Shown: positions 12,301-24,168 of the stretch, in pieces
Layout: the number at the start of each line of letters is the position of its first letter
Position numbering within the stretch: the first letter of the stretch is position 1
Origin: Haliclona indistincta
Taxonomy: Eukaryota; Porifera; Demospongiae; Haplosclerida; Chalinidae
Direction of reading: 5' to 3'
NCBI GenBank assembly: GCA_964017065.1
Contig: OZ024784.1
Coordinates: forward strand, 17,031,152 to 17,095,151
DNA length: 64,000 nt
Position numbers and translations under genes: made by a program
Notes under the pieces: model-generated
The model's database searches: none
What the model was told of the DNA's origin: nothing
What the model saw: the letters and a program-made list of their open reading frames with translations, nothing else

Positions 12301-15156
12301 ATTATACGATACTGACCTCATTGACTACTGGTTTGTTGACGATGTTCTTGGCTCTGCTAGCATAGCGCAGTGTACTTAGTGTCTCGCCATAGCTGCACTC
12401 ACATGGGGACACAGCTGTGGATAGCAGGTGTGCATACTGTGTGATGAAACTGTGATAACGGAACTAACTTGCTATCATAATGGTTTTAGAGTTTCCTCCT
12501 AAGCTATCCTTGAGTAGCCAGGTGAGTGCTGAGTCACGGTAGGGAATGTAGTGCTTCTTGTTTGGATGAATTGACATCTCAGCTGGAGAAGAGGAAGGAT
12601 AGGGCAGCATGACTTGAGGCACTCACCAAGAGCTGATATCACATTGCCTAAGCAGACCAGTGATTTGTTGATGTTGCCGCTCTCTCTCAGTCTCTGTCCC
12701 TCAGCTCCGGTCTGGCTAGCACGCTCGCTGCACGGGAGAAGCTAGTGCTGTAGTACACACCCTTCACAGTTACCCTACCTGCCTGCTAAATCCACAAGAT
12801 TGATTTTACTAACTGTTTCACTGGGCATATCTTCAGAATACCTTGCCTATAGATAAGTATTTCCAGTGCATTACATCAACTTGTGAACACACATACACAC
12901 CTACCTGTTTGAATATAATAGTAAAAATAGCATGAGATCGGCTGCTAAGATCATTCATCTTTGTGAATGCCGTTGACCTGCAATCAGTATGATTGTTAAC
13001 AACTAAACAGCCCATCTATACAGCACATACCTTTGCTTGTTGCCGAGATGAATAAGGTTCAATATAGCAGTATAGTCATTCACTTGATGTGTACTGAGAT
13101 CTATACAACACATCTTGTAACAACACAGTTCATCATGTCTACCACATGGAATACTGCCAAATAGACAACAACCAGTGTATTTACCATCAGTTCATTTTGT
13201 CTACCACAAGAATACTGTCAAACCAGTGTATTTACTATGTACCACTGTAAACAAAATCCTAAACTGAAACATGAAATATTTGGATTTTAAAACCTAGCTG
13301 TGTAAACATGTTTTACTCGTTTACCATTTCTAGCATACCATAGTAAGCACGCTACCACATGTTTTACATTAATGTCATACAGTACCAAATACTAGTACTA
13401 GTACTAGGTGACAACCAGTATCATTGTAGTCACCTAGTACTAGTCACTCACTGACTCACCCTGTACATATGGACCATCCTTTGGGTGTTCTCTCAGCTTG
13501 AGAGTATGCATAGCAGGCTGGTCACCTTTACGCTGGTGTTCCACTGGTTGCAATAAATCTCGGACCTTCTCATTGTAAATCTCCATGTAACTAGACAGAA
13601 AGGTGATGTTTGGGAATGTGCAATAAAGCAGTGTTAATATCTATTACCTAACTTCCACTCTGTAGGACACCTGGCCTTGATTATTTTTACTCATCCTAGC
13701 AAACAGCTCCTACAGTGAACAATGACAGTACAATGGAACAGTGTATCGCTCATGTATGTATATAAACACAAGATAGGTTAAGAAACTGTATACAGCTGGT
13801 GTGTGTGTTGAATACTACATACCTCACATATTCTGGGAATGAGCCCTGGAGATGACTAGAGAGAGAGAGAGAGAGAAGTGAAGAAAAATTACGTAAAGGA
13901 AAAGTTAATGAGTACTCATTCACCTCATTTCCCATCATTGTGTATGTTTTTCCACTGCCAGTCTGTCCGTATGCAAAAATACATGTGTTATAGCCCTTGA
14001 ATGCAGACGCTAGCACCTCTAGCCCCAGATCCTGAAACACCTGTTGAATATGCATGACCAGAACATGATGGATTAACATGCAAGTATCTACCTTATTCTG
14101 AGATGCAAAACCTAGATCGGTAGGTCTCACAGACCAATGCGAGAAGTCGTAGACAAACTCTTTTGAAGCATCTTTGGCCTGTCCCACGGCCACACCTGAC
14201 CTGGACTGGAGTGATTGAACAGCAGTTACGGGTAATTGACTATGACTGGCAGGAATTTAATGCAGTATTCCAACCTTAAACAGCCGTGTGGACTGTCCGA
14301 CCATTTCTAGTACAATAGGACTGTTAGCATCCTCCTCCCTAATGTCACAAGGAGACCGGCAATCATTAGCTCAATCATGGATCATGTGTATAGATTAAAC
14401 AGAGTCTAGAATAGCATGACCCTAGTTATGATTCTGTCACATGCTGGTAACCACAATGTGTTGGAATGGTTTCACTTTAAACTTTCCCCTTCAATACTAC
14501 TTGCATCATATCTGTTGCTACACAACATACACACTTTAGCATAACACACTCTGATTAAGCAAATGTTATGCAAATCAAAAGAGAAAATGTTCATTCCTTT
14601 TAAGGGCAAGCACTGCCTTCTTTCTTTATTATTTCACAAGTTTGTGGAGGGCATTATCAACATCTGGAAGCGTAAATTACTAATGGAGTTATTTTAGAGA
14701 CTACCTGCACCACAATGTACAGCACATGATTACTGGTCATGGTCACATGTCTGTGTACTACACTATAGAGTCAAGTTTGACCTCTTGGATTTGCATGCAA
14801 ATCACGACAGCATTCACTTTGTATGTGAATGTGGCGGCCTTTTTGCGCCATCTGGACATTCTTTTGTTAGAAACTGTCGCGGTAATGGAAAATAATAGGT
14901 GCAAATGCATTCTACTCACTAAAACACAAACTACATACGAACGAATAATGCTATCTCCCTATAGCTCTCTCTGTACTGTATGTTATTATCGTCGCGCTAT
15001 GGTGTCAGGCTAGCTCGAAAGCGTGCCAACATTAAAACCAGTCCACAGTAGTCACTGGCTAACCGCAACAACTACTGCATACACACACGTACACACAAAG
15101 CCAGCTCACCTGGGCAGGATAGGCCGAGCACGCACAGCGACACGTACGTTGCTCAT
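9307..15156 (-). CDS. KIF16B: kinesin-3 family motor, KIF16B-like (motor, FHA, coiled coil, PX)
   Basis: This is a plus-end microtubule motor that probably carries early endosomes by binding phosphoinositides. It has many small exons. Exon 1 (15110-15156) encodes [15 protein letters not shown]; exon 2 is 14276-14338. The motor runs to about 12.3 kb, with P-loop [15 protein letters not shown] (about 13.93-13.98 kb), switch [16 protein letters not shown] (about 12.91-12.97 kb) and the LVDLAGSE switch II near 12.8 kb. An FHA domain ([21 protein letters not shown]) lies near 11.2-11.75 kb, then coiled coil and low-complexity sequence at 10.36-11.1 kb. The PX domain follows ([11 protein letters not shown] near 9.78 kb; [17 protein letters not shown] in the exon about 9503-9674). 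The last exon ends at 9307. The tail looks shorter than in vertebrate KIF16B. Not every exon edge was fixed. Confidence 0.85.
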
Positions 15157-15281
15157 TTCAGCGCCAGCTGCTGAACAGTGCTCTCTCTCTAGCAATCAGC
15201 CTCTCTCTTCTACAGGTAGAGCCACTCCTTCCGTCAATTATTCATTAGGTAATATTTTTTTGCACCTCAAAAATAAAGCAA

Positions 15282-17753
15282 TCATTTTTTATGCATGTTC
15301 ATTTGCATGCTAAACTTTGCTCTAAAGTTTTTATCCTCATCGTTAAAAGGGTACCAAAGAGGATAGTTGGTGTTCCAAATGTTGTTGTGTATGTTGAACG
15401 CCATGCCGATGATGGTTGCACTAGAAAGAGGTTTCAAAGGTGCCGGAAATGGTGTTGGCGTCCAACCGTTGTCTCCCTGTAGAATAGGACAAACCAGAGG
15501 AACATCAGGAGAAGCAAGAGTAATAGATTTCTTGTCGGAAGAATGGAGGGTGACGTACTCTACAGCATGCTGGTACTGCGAGCCGTTCATGACAACGTTC
15601 TTGATGTCTATCGTGGATTGTGGCGCCAAGACACCTGTAGCTACTTTGACAGCCGAACACTCCCATCCACTACTATCAGGCGAAGTGGGGTAGAAAGAGA
15701 ACATGGTTGCTTCAGGAAGACGAGTTGTTGTCTTGTTGACTAAAACCATATCAAAGTCGATACTCTCGGAAGTGACCTCTATTGTTACCCACATCTCAGC
15801 TGGCGCTCCATAGTAAGTGTGTGCTTGCTGATCAGCCATTTTCAACTGAGTAATAAACATGGCGGGGTTAGTTTTAGACTGATACAAATACACAAGAGAA
15901 GGCATCCAGATCTGACTTAACGGTTTAGCAATAAAGCAGTTTGGTTTCTCAAACCCAGGATTACCTGGATTTCCATAGTGCAACTTGAGGAAAGTAAAAT
16001 CACTTTCATTGTAAGTGTGGTAGGAAAATAAGCCAATAGGATTGGTAGATTCTGTATAAACAATGGAAGAGTCAGTAGCATTGGTCATGAAGTGGTTGAT
16101 GCTACCAGTACTAGGATCAAAACTTATGGAAACAGTGTTGTTGAGTATGTTAAACTCCTGAGCTGGTGTCACTCGAGAATAGTCTGTTAAGTTTGGCAAG
16201 ATCGGTTCAAGATGCTTTAAATTCTCTGTGATGAGATCATGAAGTGGATGACCAACTGTTGCTCCTAACGCTAGATCCAGAAACGCTCTCTGCTCCCTCC
16301 ATGAGTTCTCGTTGGCTATGAAATCAGCTTCTGACCTCCTTTTTTCATTAAACTGATCATTAGACCAGTGGTCATCGTCATGCACACCTGACAAACCCCA
16401 TGTATGCTCAGGAAGCTTTATAAGATAGGTGGACATGTTGTAAACCACTGGATCTTTCAAAGAATTTCCTGGTTGAGATAAATAGTGAAGCAGAGACTTA
16501 GCATAAGCTCTATACTCAGCAGTTTTACGTGGATCGGCAGCAATTCCTTGAATCCATGTGTCACCTATCTCACTATTAACTACAGGAAGTGTCGATCGAT
16601 CTACTTTGGAAACAAAATTGTCCAGAGTGGATGCAAACACGTTTGCACCGGGAAACTCTTCTCGAATAATCTGATAAACATTGTCTAGTTCTTCCAAAGA
16701 GGTTGGTGGGCCGGTATTGTCTGTTCGAAACCCAAAGCAAAGAGCATTGGTTTTATCAGGAGTCACAGCACAATCTTTATAAGCTATTCCACCAGGGTCA
16801 TTAACACTTTTTCCAGGAGCATTTGGATATCCACCTGGATGCCAGATGCCAATGATTTGATTGTTCCAGTTGAATATCTTGGGTACAGCAGGAGGGGCGC
16901 TTGCTGGATTGACGCCAACACTCACTGCCTTGATTCCCCAATTTACAAAGGTAGGTATAGCAGCAGCTGTCATGCCAGGAACATCACGCTGGCTAAGAAC
17001 ATTGGAGGTGTAGGAGAATGCTTCGCCAAGCTGACGAGAGAAGTACAGTCCAGTTTGCAGCACTGCTTCATTCATCAACTCCACTTGCATGTTCATAGGA
17101 CCAGCATGCCAGACTATATGTCCCTTTTTTACACTCTCGGTAAAGTTGGATACCTCTTCTGGAGACGGACACTTAATCGCAATGTCGTTAAGCACTAAAT
17201 TGACAGGACAGTTTATGTACAAGTGGACCAGCCAGGAATGAGTCGTGTAGATGAACGCTGAACCTGGTTCAGCCTCAACTGCTAGTCTTATGGCACGAGG
17301 AAAGTATGTTTGAAAATACTCATTGATAATGTCACCGATAAATGAAGCATATCCAACATCAAGATGGTTCATGAACACCACGTGAACATTCTGAGCCTCA
17401 GCAGTTTTAGTCCAAACCGTACCCGGGTCGAGATATAAACCAGTCATGGTTATCACGGTGCAGTTGTCAGATACTGTTCCATTCAATATTTTCCCGTTAT
17501 CCAGCGATATAATGACAGCAGAGGAAGAGGAATCGTACTTCACTGCACCACTGCATAAGTACGGAATCGGCGTGACTGGAAAGAAGATCAAACCAGTTTC
17601 AGGATCCTGCTTTATTCTTACCAATACCTGATTGTGGTAGGTTAAGGTGGTCTTGTCGCACCACGTACCGACCAGGGAACATGCGAAGGCGCTATGATAC
17701 CAACTGAATACGTGCCAGACCAGGCAGACGAGCAAAGCCTTCATTCTCAGCAC
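15282..17753 (-). CDS. secreted GH38-like (DUF5054-type) protein, intronless
   Basis: One uninterrupted frame of 823 aa. A hydrophobic signal peptide (residues about 1-24, ending SAFA) precedes a Cys-containing N-terminal region, and at least ten NxS/T sites suggest secretion. Around residue 126 is VVFMNHLDVGYASFIGDI, resembling the H-x-D zinc-binding start of alpha-mannosidase-type GH38 catalytic domains. Downstream are THSWLVHLYINCP, WHAGPMNMQVELMNEA and NSEIGDTWIQGIA. The usual GH38 nucleophile context is not obvious, so mannosidase activity should not be assumed. I recall a DUF5054 family with this layout in fungi and bacteria. It is the longest intron-free frame in a region where most genes are split into small exons, so horizontal acquisition or retroposition is possible. 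Its 3' end is 125 bp upstream of the kinesin start, on the same strand. Confidence 0.75.
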   Translation of the reverse strand: MLRMKALLVCLVWHVFSWYHSAFACSLVGTWCDKTTLTYHNQVLVRIKQDPETGLIFFPVTPIPYLCSGAVKYDSSSSAVIISLDNGKILNGTVSDNCTVITMTGLYLDPGTVWTKTAEAQNVHVVFMNHLDVGYASFIGDIINEYFQTYFPRAIRLAVEAEPGSAFIYTTHSWLVHLYINCPVNLVLNDIAIKCPSPEEVSNFTESVKKGHIVWHAGPMNMQVELMNEAVLQTGLYFSRQLGEAFSYTSNVLSQRDVPGMTAAAIPTFVNWGIKAVSVGVNPASAPPAVPKIFNWNNQIIGIWHPGGYPNAPGKSVNDPGGIAYKDCAVTPDKTNALCFGFRTDNTGPPTSLEELDNVYQIIREEFPGANVFASTLDNFVSKVDRSTLPVVNSEIGDTWIQGIAADPRKTAEYRAYAKSLLHYLSQPGNSLKDPVVYNMSTYLIKLPEHTWGLSGVHDDDHWSNDQFNEKRRSEADFIANENSWREQRAFLDLALGATVGHPLHDLITENLKHLEPILPNLTDYSRVTPAQEFNILNNTVSISFDPSTGSINHFMTNATDSSIVYTESTNPIGLFSYHTYNESDFTFLKLHYGNPGNPGFEKPNCFIAKPLSQIWMPSLVYLYQSKTNPAMFITQLKMADQQAHTYYGAPAEMWVTIEVTSESIDFDMVLVNKTTTRLPEATMFSFYPTSPDSSGWECSAVKVATGVLAPQSTIDIKNVVMNGSQYQHAVEYVTLHSSDKKSITLASPDVPLVCPILQGDNGWTPTPFPAPLKPLSSATIIGMAFNIHNNIWNTNYPLWYPFNDEDKNFRAKFSMQMNMHKK

Positions 17754-19575
17754 AGCATTTTAATATTACTAAGAATAATTATAGTAACTTAGTAGTAAGA
17801 TAAGGGAGGGGCTGGTCTACGTGCTCTCTCCACTTTTGCATGCTGGAGGCGAGGCTAGCATAGATAGGGACTCCGGAAGCTGGTGAAGGAAATTACTGCC
17901 GCGCAGGTGATCGGCATTTCATGTTGAAAACCTGTAGAATTACTTTTCGTACAGAATGTAGGATCTAGGACTGACTAACAACGTTTGTTGGCCGTTTTCA
18001 TATGGACTTGTCATCCGGCTCCACGCACAGGCCGGAAATAGTCAGACCTTGTCATCCGCCTACTCCACGCACAGGCCGGAAATCTCAATCACAGGCCGGA
18101 AGCTTCCATAAAGCTCCACCAAAGGTAGCACTATCTGGAGATTGCTTGGAAGATATAGCTGATGGTCCTTGCTCCTGATGCTGGCGCTGCCCTTTAGCCG
18201 TCTTCACGTGTAAGTTACTAGTGAAATGCAGGACATTTGTGGGGCGAGCCTGAGAGAGTAGTGTTGGTAGCCATAAGTAGGCATTTAGCCGAGGAGGTGC
18301 ATTTGGGAAGGCGTGATGCACTGATTGTGCCGCAGTCGAGTGAAGTCTCATTTGCTGCACTCAGCAGCCTGTCCTCTCTCTGTTCCTCAGTCTCTGCACC
18401 ACGTCGTTCATGCTGCATCTCTCTCATTTGCTGCACTGTTTCTCTCTGTTCTTTGGTCTCTTCACCACGACGCTCATGCTCCTTCTCTCTCATATGCAGT
18501 ATCCTAGCCTCTCTCTGTTCTTCGGTCTCTCCACCACGTCGCTCAGCTCCTTCTCTCTCATTTGCTGTACCCTAACCGCTCTCTGTAATTCTTCAGTCTC
18601 TGCATCACGTCGCTCATGCTCCTTCTCTCTGGCCTAACCTCTCTCTGTTCTTCAGTCTCTCTGACATCACATCGCTCATGCTCCTTCTCTCTAGCCTTAC
18701 CTCTCTCTGTTCTTCAGTTTCTGCATCACCTTCTCTTTGCGCTTGCTCAGTCTCAGTTGAGCAAAATTGAAACCACCCGGTGAATTACAACACGGGGGCA
18801 TTTACGGAATGACGTACGCATACATAGATAGATAGATAGATAGCTCGCGGGGGAGCGCTTTCGAGCAGTATGGGGCTCGCTCAGGCTCGCCCCAATTACT
18901 GTACCGTTCTACGTAAGGTAATTCGGGGTAATTCTGATCACCGGGTAATTCTGATCACTTACAGTACAATTACCTTACCTAGTCTCCATACTATAATGCG
19001 TAGTGTATGTTGTGTGTGTACGTGCCTGCATAGATAATAAAGTAATTCAAACCTCCCAATGTCAAAATGCAATGTGTGCATGTACTATGTACATCATGAT
19101 AATATATAGAGCAAGGTTGATACAATGTGAATAGATGCCTAGTCGATGTGTAGGCATTAGAGGGTTGAGCATTTTGTTTTGTCGTCAATAGCATGACTGT
19201 CTTATCCCGGTCTCTTCCTCTTCTCTCTCTCTCTCTCTGTCTGTCTCTCTCTTGCTCTCTCTTTCCCTCTATCTCTCTGCCGTCTCTCTCTCTCTCTGTC
19301 TGTCTCTCTCTCTTCCCCCCTCCTCTCTCTCTCTCTCTCCTCAATAACCAGTTGCTATGGCATTTTTGTGTGTCGCAGAGATGCTGCTCCCTATTGGTCT
19401 TGCATTCTATGCTTGCAGTGCTGTGTTGATGTAATACTAACCAGCAACAAAGTCACTACGTAGTCTGGACAGCAGTTGAATTGATGGCTACTGCACTACC
19501 ATGCATGCATGAACTTAATTATGTGATTGGTGCCCGAACTGTTCATGCCTATAGCAGATGGCTTTACCTATAGCG
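17754..19575. other. gene-free stretch with low-complexity repeats
   Basis: No convincing gene is seen. The stretch holds two imperfect copies of a roughly 50-bp unit ending cgcacaggccggaaat (18005-18100), a degenerate C/T-rich repeat (18340-18760), a tagatagata run (18824-18843), and a long CT microsatellite (19213-19343). A gcgaggctag end typical of a small inverted-repeat element lies near 17850. Confidence 0.6.
18340..18760. repeat. degenerate minisatellite, about 60-65 bp units
   Basis: Repeated blocks contain ctctctgttcttcagtctct and cgctcatgctccttctctct with variable spacing. The minus strand reads as Glu/Arg-rich peptide (KEHERRGEETKEQRE) only because of the repeat, so it is not called as a gene. 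Confidence 0.7.
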
Positions 19576-19900
19576 GAACCTTGATCTAATAGTTTCTGTT
19601 GACTTGAGTCACTTGACATGGGTTGTCAGCTAGGGCGGCATGGATAGTGGTTAGAGTACTTGTCATCATGGAATCCGTAGCCATCAAAGAGATCTCTCCC
19701 TTTCCTCTCTCTCTTTCATTGTCTTTTTTTATTCCCTCTCGATGTTTCTATCTCTGTATTTTCATCTGTCTCTTACTCTATAGCTCTCTTCAAATCTGTC
19801 TGCTTTCACTCTCTATCTTACACACATAATTTTTTTTATAAGCAAAAGCAAAACTCTGTGTATGCGTGTGTGTGTGTGTGTGTGTGCGTGCGTCCGTGTG

Positions 19901-20291
19901 GGTGCCCTGGTGGTTCAACTGGTAGAGTCCTGGGTTTATGACCCAGAGGACACCGGAGGACACTGGTTCGAATCCCAGGGCATGAGGAAAAATAAGAACA
20001 AAAAACATCACAAGTACTCCAGCCCACCAGCCCACCCATCTGTAAAACGGGTACCTGGTCTTGTACTGGGGGAGCAAAGCACACCGACTGTGTCTCATTG
20101 TAGTAGTGGTGGGACTACAGGGTGCCCACACCGGCAGTGGCAGGCATGGTTGGTACCTCCTGCGAGTTCCTTGCCCGGGCTCCAGGAGTGCTCATAGCAC
20201 CGGCACATCGTACCTGCTTAGTGCACAGGTGCCCTGGCTTGTCCAGGAACGCGTGACCTGTAATAGGCAGCGAGAGGCTTTGCTTGCTTTT
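19901..20291 (+). mobile_element. tRNA-derived SINE with 16-bp target site duplication
   Basis: The head looks like a tRNA. It has an A-box-like tggttcaactgg at 19911, a perfect anticodon-type stem (ctggg tttatga cccag), and a B box ggttcgaatcc at 19965-19975. The body runs about 390 bp and ends gctttgcttgctttt. The same 16 bases (tgcgtgcgtccgtgtg) flank it at 19885-19900 and 20292-20307. The inverted copy of this region (24890-24955) has only the (CA)n run and no insert, so it is an empty site. The insertion therefore either followed the duplication or happened in one copy only. The promoter boxes mean it would be transcribed by RNA polymerase III. Confidence 0.85.
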
Positions 20292-20746
20292 TGCGTGCGT
20301 CCGTGTGTGCGTGCGTGTGTGCGTGCGTGTGTGTGTGTGTAAAAATTCACCTTATTTTTTATTAAGGAAAACAAGCTCTACTAGGAAACAAAAATATGAT
20401 ATGTGAGATGGTAAATTCATTCAGGTTTCACAAGTTTTGTAAATAAAACCTTCACGCACGCACATTCTTAATCACTTACATAATATGTACTCATACTCTC
20501 TCTCACACACTTCATCTCTCAAACTATGTCTGATTGACTGCACTGATGAGATCCGATAGATCGAAACAGTCTGATAACTCATGTTAATTGTCGACTGTCT
20601 GCAGTTTCAGATTCTATGTTTCTGTTCTCTCTTGTCAAATTTTTATTTTGTTCAGCAAAAATTAATGTGTTCACATTGTTAAAATGTAGATCTGATCATA
20701 CGATTGTTTCAGCTGTGTTCTATTAATAATGTATTTCACATGTATA

Positions 20747-20828
20747 CTAGCCTCGTCCCCAGGCCACACCCTCCTTCCTCGTTCAGATCATCTCCTCAGC
20801 AGTGGGAGTGGCCTGGAGGCGAGGCTAG
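20747..20828. mobile_element. short foldback (MITE-like) element, CTAGCCTCG ends
   Basis: The sequence begins ctagcctcgtccccaggccac and ends gtggcctggaggcgaggctag, so its ends are inverted repeats around a core of about 40 bp. The same element is in the other arm near 24410-24492, and related ends appear at 38978-39016. Confidence 0.75.
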
Positions 20829-21073
20829 TACTATACATGAATGTAGTACAGAGGTATCACATTATTATAGCATGTGAGACATTGCTTTGAGTTTGACAAA
20901 CATTAATCAAACGACTTGTATGTGACCTCTGTGATGCAGTTGTTTCGTACTGTGTAGCTGGTGAGCTTTGAGTTAGTGCATAGTGCAACGAATATTCCTG
21001 TCTCAAGACAATAAGGTTGGAGAATCAGCCTATGGTAAGGTAAGCATATCAAGAAGCCAATTGAACACCATTA

Positions 21074-24000
21074 ATATTTCATCATTTTGTCTAACTTCAG
21101 GAGATGCCAGCGTTCCCAGTAGGCAGCCAAGTTTCACCAGTTAAATGCAATCAAGAGAGTGATCACTGTAGACCCAACAGATGCACCTACCTCATGGCGA
21201 AATAGTTTATCCAGGCGATCAAACTTAAGTATGTGCATAGCTTTTTCCCTTGTCTTATCAACAATACAATTTTTATGTAGAATACCTAGCTACATCTGAG
21301 AATAAAACAGCACTGAACATATGTTACATGCTCACAACTACGTATTTCAGCATGGTTCGGATAGTTTTACCATAAAACTCAACGCTTAATTAAAGTTAAT
21401 GCATCATAAGATGCAGGATGCAAATCATTATGATTATTAGTAGTTCCTTTCCCGCGGGTAGTATATCCCGCTAACGCGGGATATAACCTACACTTAATGC
21501 CCTCGAATATAGCAATGTCACAGTGTTTTGGTGACTGATAACAGCACTAATCAAGGAGAACACATAACTATCACTAACTGAACATACCATCACTACATAC
21601 TACTACAGTGCTGCACTGGTATGGTGGGTAGTTCAGTGGTGTTTTGCACTACCAATCAGACTGAACCAGACTGAAATTAGCATCCATAATTATTATCACT
21701 GCCAGGAGAAGGCCCGTATGTTCCTGTGGTCTGTGTGATTAGGCTATGACTCAAGTCCCAGATCAGAAATAAATGTTTCCATCAATACAGCCTGGTTCAT
21801 CTGGACTTGTATGATCACTCATGCCTCTATCCTTTACCACAGGTTTTGTTCCTATTGCCTGCCTTTAGTTGCATTCGGTCACATCTATCTAGTGCTAAGT
21901 GCTCTTTGGGAATGATAGCATTAACAATAAAATTAATTTTGTGTAATGTTTGTAGCTTAACTTTTCATTATAGTAAATAAATAATTAATACAAGAGAGCA
22001 ACGGTTAGTGAATACTTATAATAAGAGTGAAATAATAGCTAGAAATTAATAACTAAAACGGAATGAATAGTAAATTAGCCAGCCTGGGAAAGGCAGCATT
22101 CTACAACTACAAGTGGTCTGTCAGAGATAATGACGTGTTGCACGGCTGCCACGAATACAAGTTATGGCTGAATGGAGGATGAAAGAGAAGGATAATGAGC
22201 ATCTTAACCAAGACAGGGTATACTGTAGTGAGAATTCTATTTTGATCTGCTAAATGTTGATAAAATTGTGTTGCCATGCCACCAGTAGTGGAGAAAACAA
22301 GAGGGGTAAAAGACCCATTTTCGACTTGTCTGACTCTGTCACCATATTCTCTTTTCTTTGCTAGTTCATGGCGATGATAAAGGCATGAAATACTGGATTA
22401 ACGATAGCTCTGTGTGTCTGGATAAAAATCCTAATAATGTTATCAAGAAATGAACATTGCTGGTGTCCCCAGACAATGCTAGCTGCTGTTGCACTGCTGC
22501 ACTGCTGTTGTACTAGCTGCTGTTGCACTGTTGCACTGTTGCACTGTTGCACTGTTGCACTGTTCCATCCACTGCTGCACTGCTGTTGTACTAGCTGCTG
22601 CACTACTGTTGTACTAGCTGCTGCACTGCTGCTGTTGTACTAGCTGCTGCACTGCTGTTGTACTAGCTGCTGCACTACTGTTGTACTAGCTGCTGCACTG
22701 CTGCAGTGCAAAATTAATCACAGCAGTCTAGATAGTAATGTTACATACTGCATTACTAGTAACAGAATACATGAATGCTTAAAACAGCACTAAACTATCA
22801 TTAGTACTGGTCACTACCTCGGTACATGTACCAATCCAGTAAAATTGATAGTAGCATGTGTTTGGTGAGAGAGAATGGCTTGCAAAGTACAAATGTTATT
22901 GAGTTTTGGTTCAAAACACTTCTTCACACAATCATTACACATAGCGATACACAAGTTACAACTACAGACACAGAGGAGTCATGCATAACACATGCAACAC
23001 ATAATTATTATTTGTACACACACCAAGTCCAGGGCTCTGTTATAGTACACTATAATTAACAATAGTATAGTAACAGTGTAGTGAGAATACTTATTGCTAA
23101 ACCAGTGCAACAATGCAGTATAGCAGTTACATAGTATACTTCATTCTTATGAGAATGGGGAAGTATAGTATGTTCTATTATTACAATTCAACTTAGGTCC
23201 ACAATCACTACAAAACCGCTGTAAATTTCTTTTTTTTTACAATACACACATTATTAATTTTTAGTGCCATCAAAGCATTTTCGATAGATTACTACACAAG
23301 TTCACTCTAAGCATACTTATGTCTATGATGCTCTTTCTATCTCTACATAGAGCAGAAATTTTGCTCTTACGGAGCAAATTGTGTAGTAACTCGGTTGCTG
23401 AGTAGCTATACTCAATAACCACAAACTTGATGTTCCTTCTCGAAGAACAAAATAGCATGAAACTGCAGATGAACAACAACATTGTTCATTTCGATCTTCT
23501 TGCATGCAGTGCAGTGTGTGTCAGATTGAATAAGAATTGTACAATTAAGCAATGTAATACTGAATGATGTGTACGTATGCATGATGAGTTCTAGAGTTAG
23601 TATGTGACTTAATCATGATCAGGCTATGCATGAATGTGAGAGGAGTGTTGGTTTGTCGACAAGCTCTTTCTGAAAAAACTTGGAATAGTTTCCCAACATG
23701 CAGCCGGTATGCAGTGAGATAGGATCCGTTCTGCTACCAAAACAGGCAATTATTACCTGAAGTATTTTTAAATATTATACATGTACTTGGACCTAATTTT
23801 TTTCTGTTGATACTACCATCATCATCCAGGTATGTACGTGCTGCCAGTATTTCTAGATTGATGTACAACGCTTACAATAAAGATAATAGCAAACACCGGT
23901 AGTGTCCTTTATTTATAAATGTATCAGTTAATCATTTTTAGTCTATGAATAATAATAATAATTGTTATTACTGCAATTGGCCTAACATAGCACACAATGT

Positions 24001-24168
24001 TATGCATCTAGTAGTATGATTGTTTGTAGCTAATGGAACAATTCTATGCAGGTTGAAGTACTGTGTAGTCTATGTCGCCAGTGTGGTCTGCCTGACAAGG
24101 GTCAAAGCTGGAGTGTGTTTTAAGGTTACTAAAAACAGTTTGTAACATCAATATGTCTATAATAATAA
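21074..24168. other. spacer between inverted-repeat arms, no gene seen
   Basis: This stretch is AT-rich with no credible coding exons. It contains a short perfect hairpin (atatcccgc, loop taac, gcgggatat) around 21463-21484 and the CTG-rich minisatellite at 22480-22705. If the arms are termini of one DNA element, this would be its interior, but no transposase is recognisable. Confidence 0.55.
22480..22705. repeat. CTG/TTG-rich minisatellite
   Basis: Interspersed copies of ctgctgttgtactagctgctgca and a shorter gttgcact unit are seen. Open frames across it (Gln- or Cys-rich) are by-products of the repeat. Confidence 0.75.

Larger units (their letters stand above)
19576..21073. repeat. left arm of a large inverted repeat
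   Basis: This segment reappears in reverse complement at 24169-25229, starting outside with gaaccttgatct/ttgacttgagtcacttgacatggg and ending inside with aagccaattgaacaccatta. Differences are small substitutions and indels. This arm is longer mainly because it contains the SINE at 19901-20291. It also holds a (GT)n run and a small foldback element (20747-20828). Confidence 0.9.

Noticed and set aside
15282..17753. Confident lysosomal alpha-mannosidase
   Set aside because: Only the H-x-D start of GH38 is clear; the standard nucleophile motif and the usual length of about 1,000 aa are not matched.
18218..18493. Glu/Arg-rich 91-aa protein on the minus strand
   Set aside because: It is produced by a degenerate C/T-rich repeat; there are no splice sites or conserved domain.
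19901..19985. A functional tRNA gene
   Set aside because: A and B boxes and an anticodon-like stem are present, but the acceptor and T stems cannot both pair properly, and the unit continues about 300 bp with a target duplication, so it is a SINE head.
19790..20374. Several overlapping frames of 60-113 aa
   Set aside because: They fall in the SINE and its flanking GT tracts, on both strands, with no homology.
22361..22603. Gln-rich 80-aa protein
   Set aside because: It is read through the CTG/TTG minisatellite and has no supporting context.
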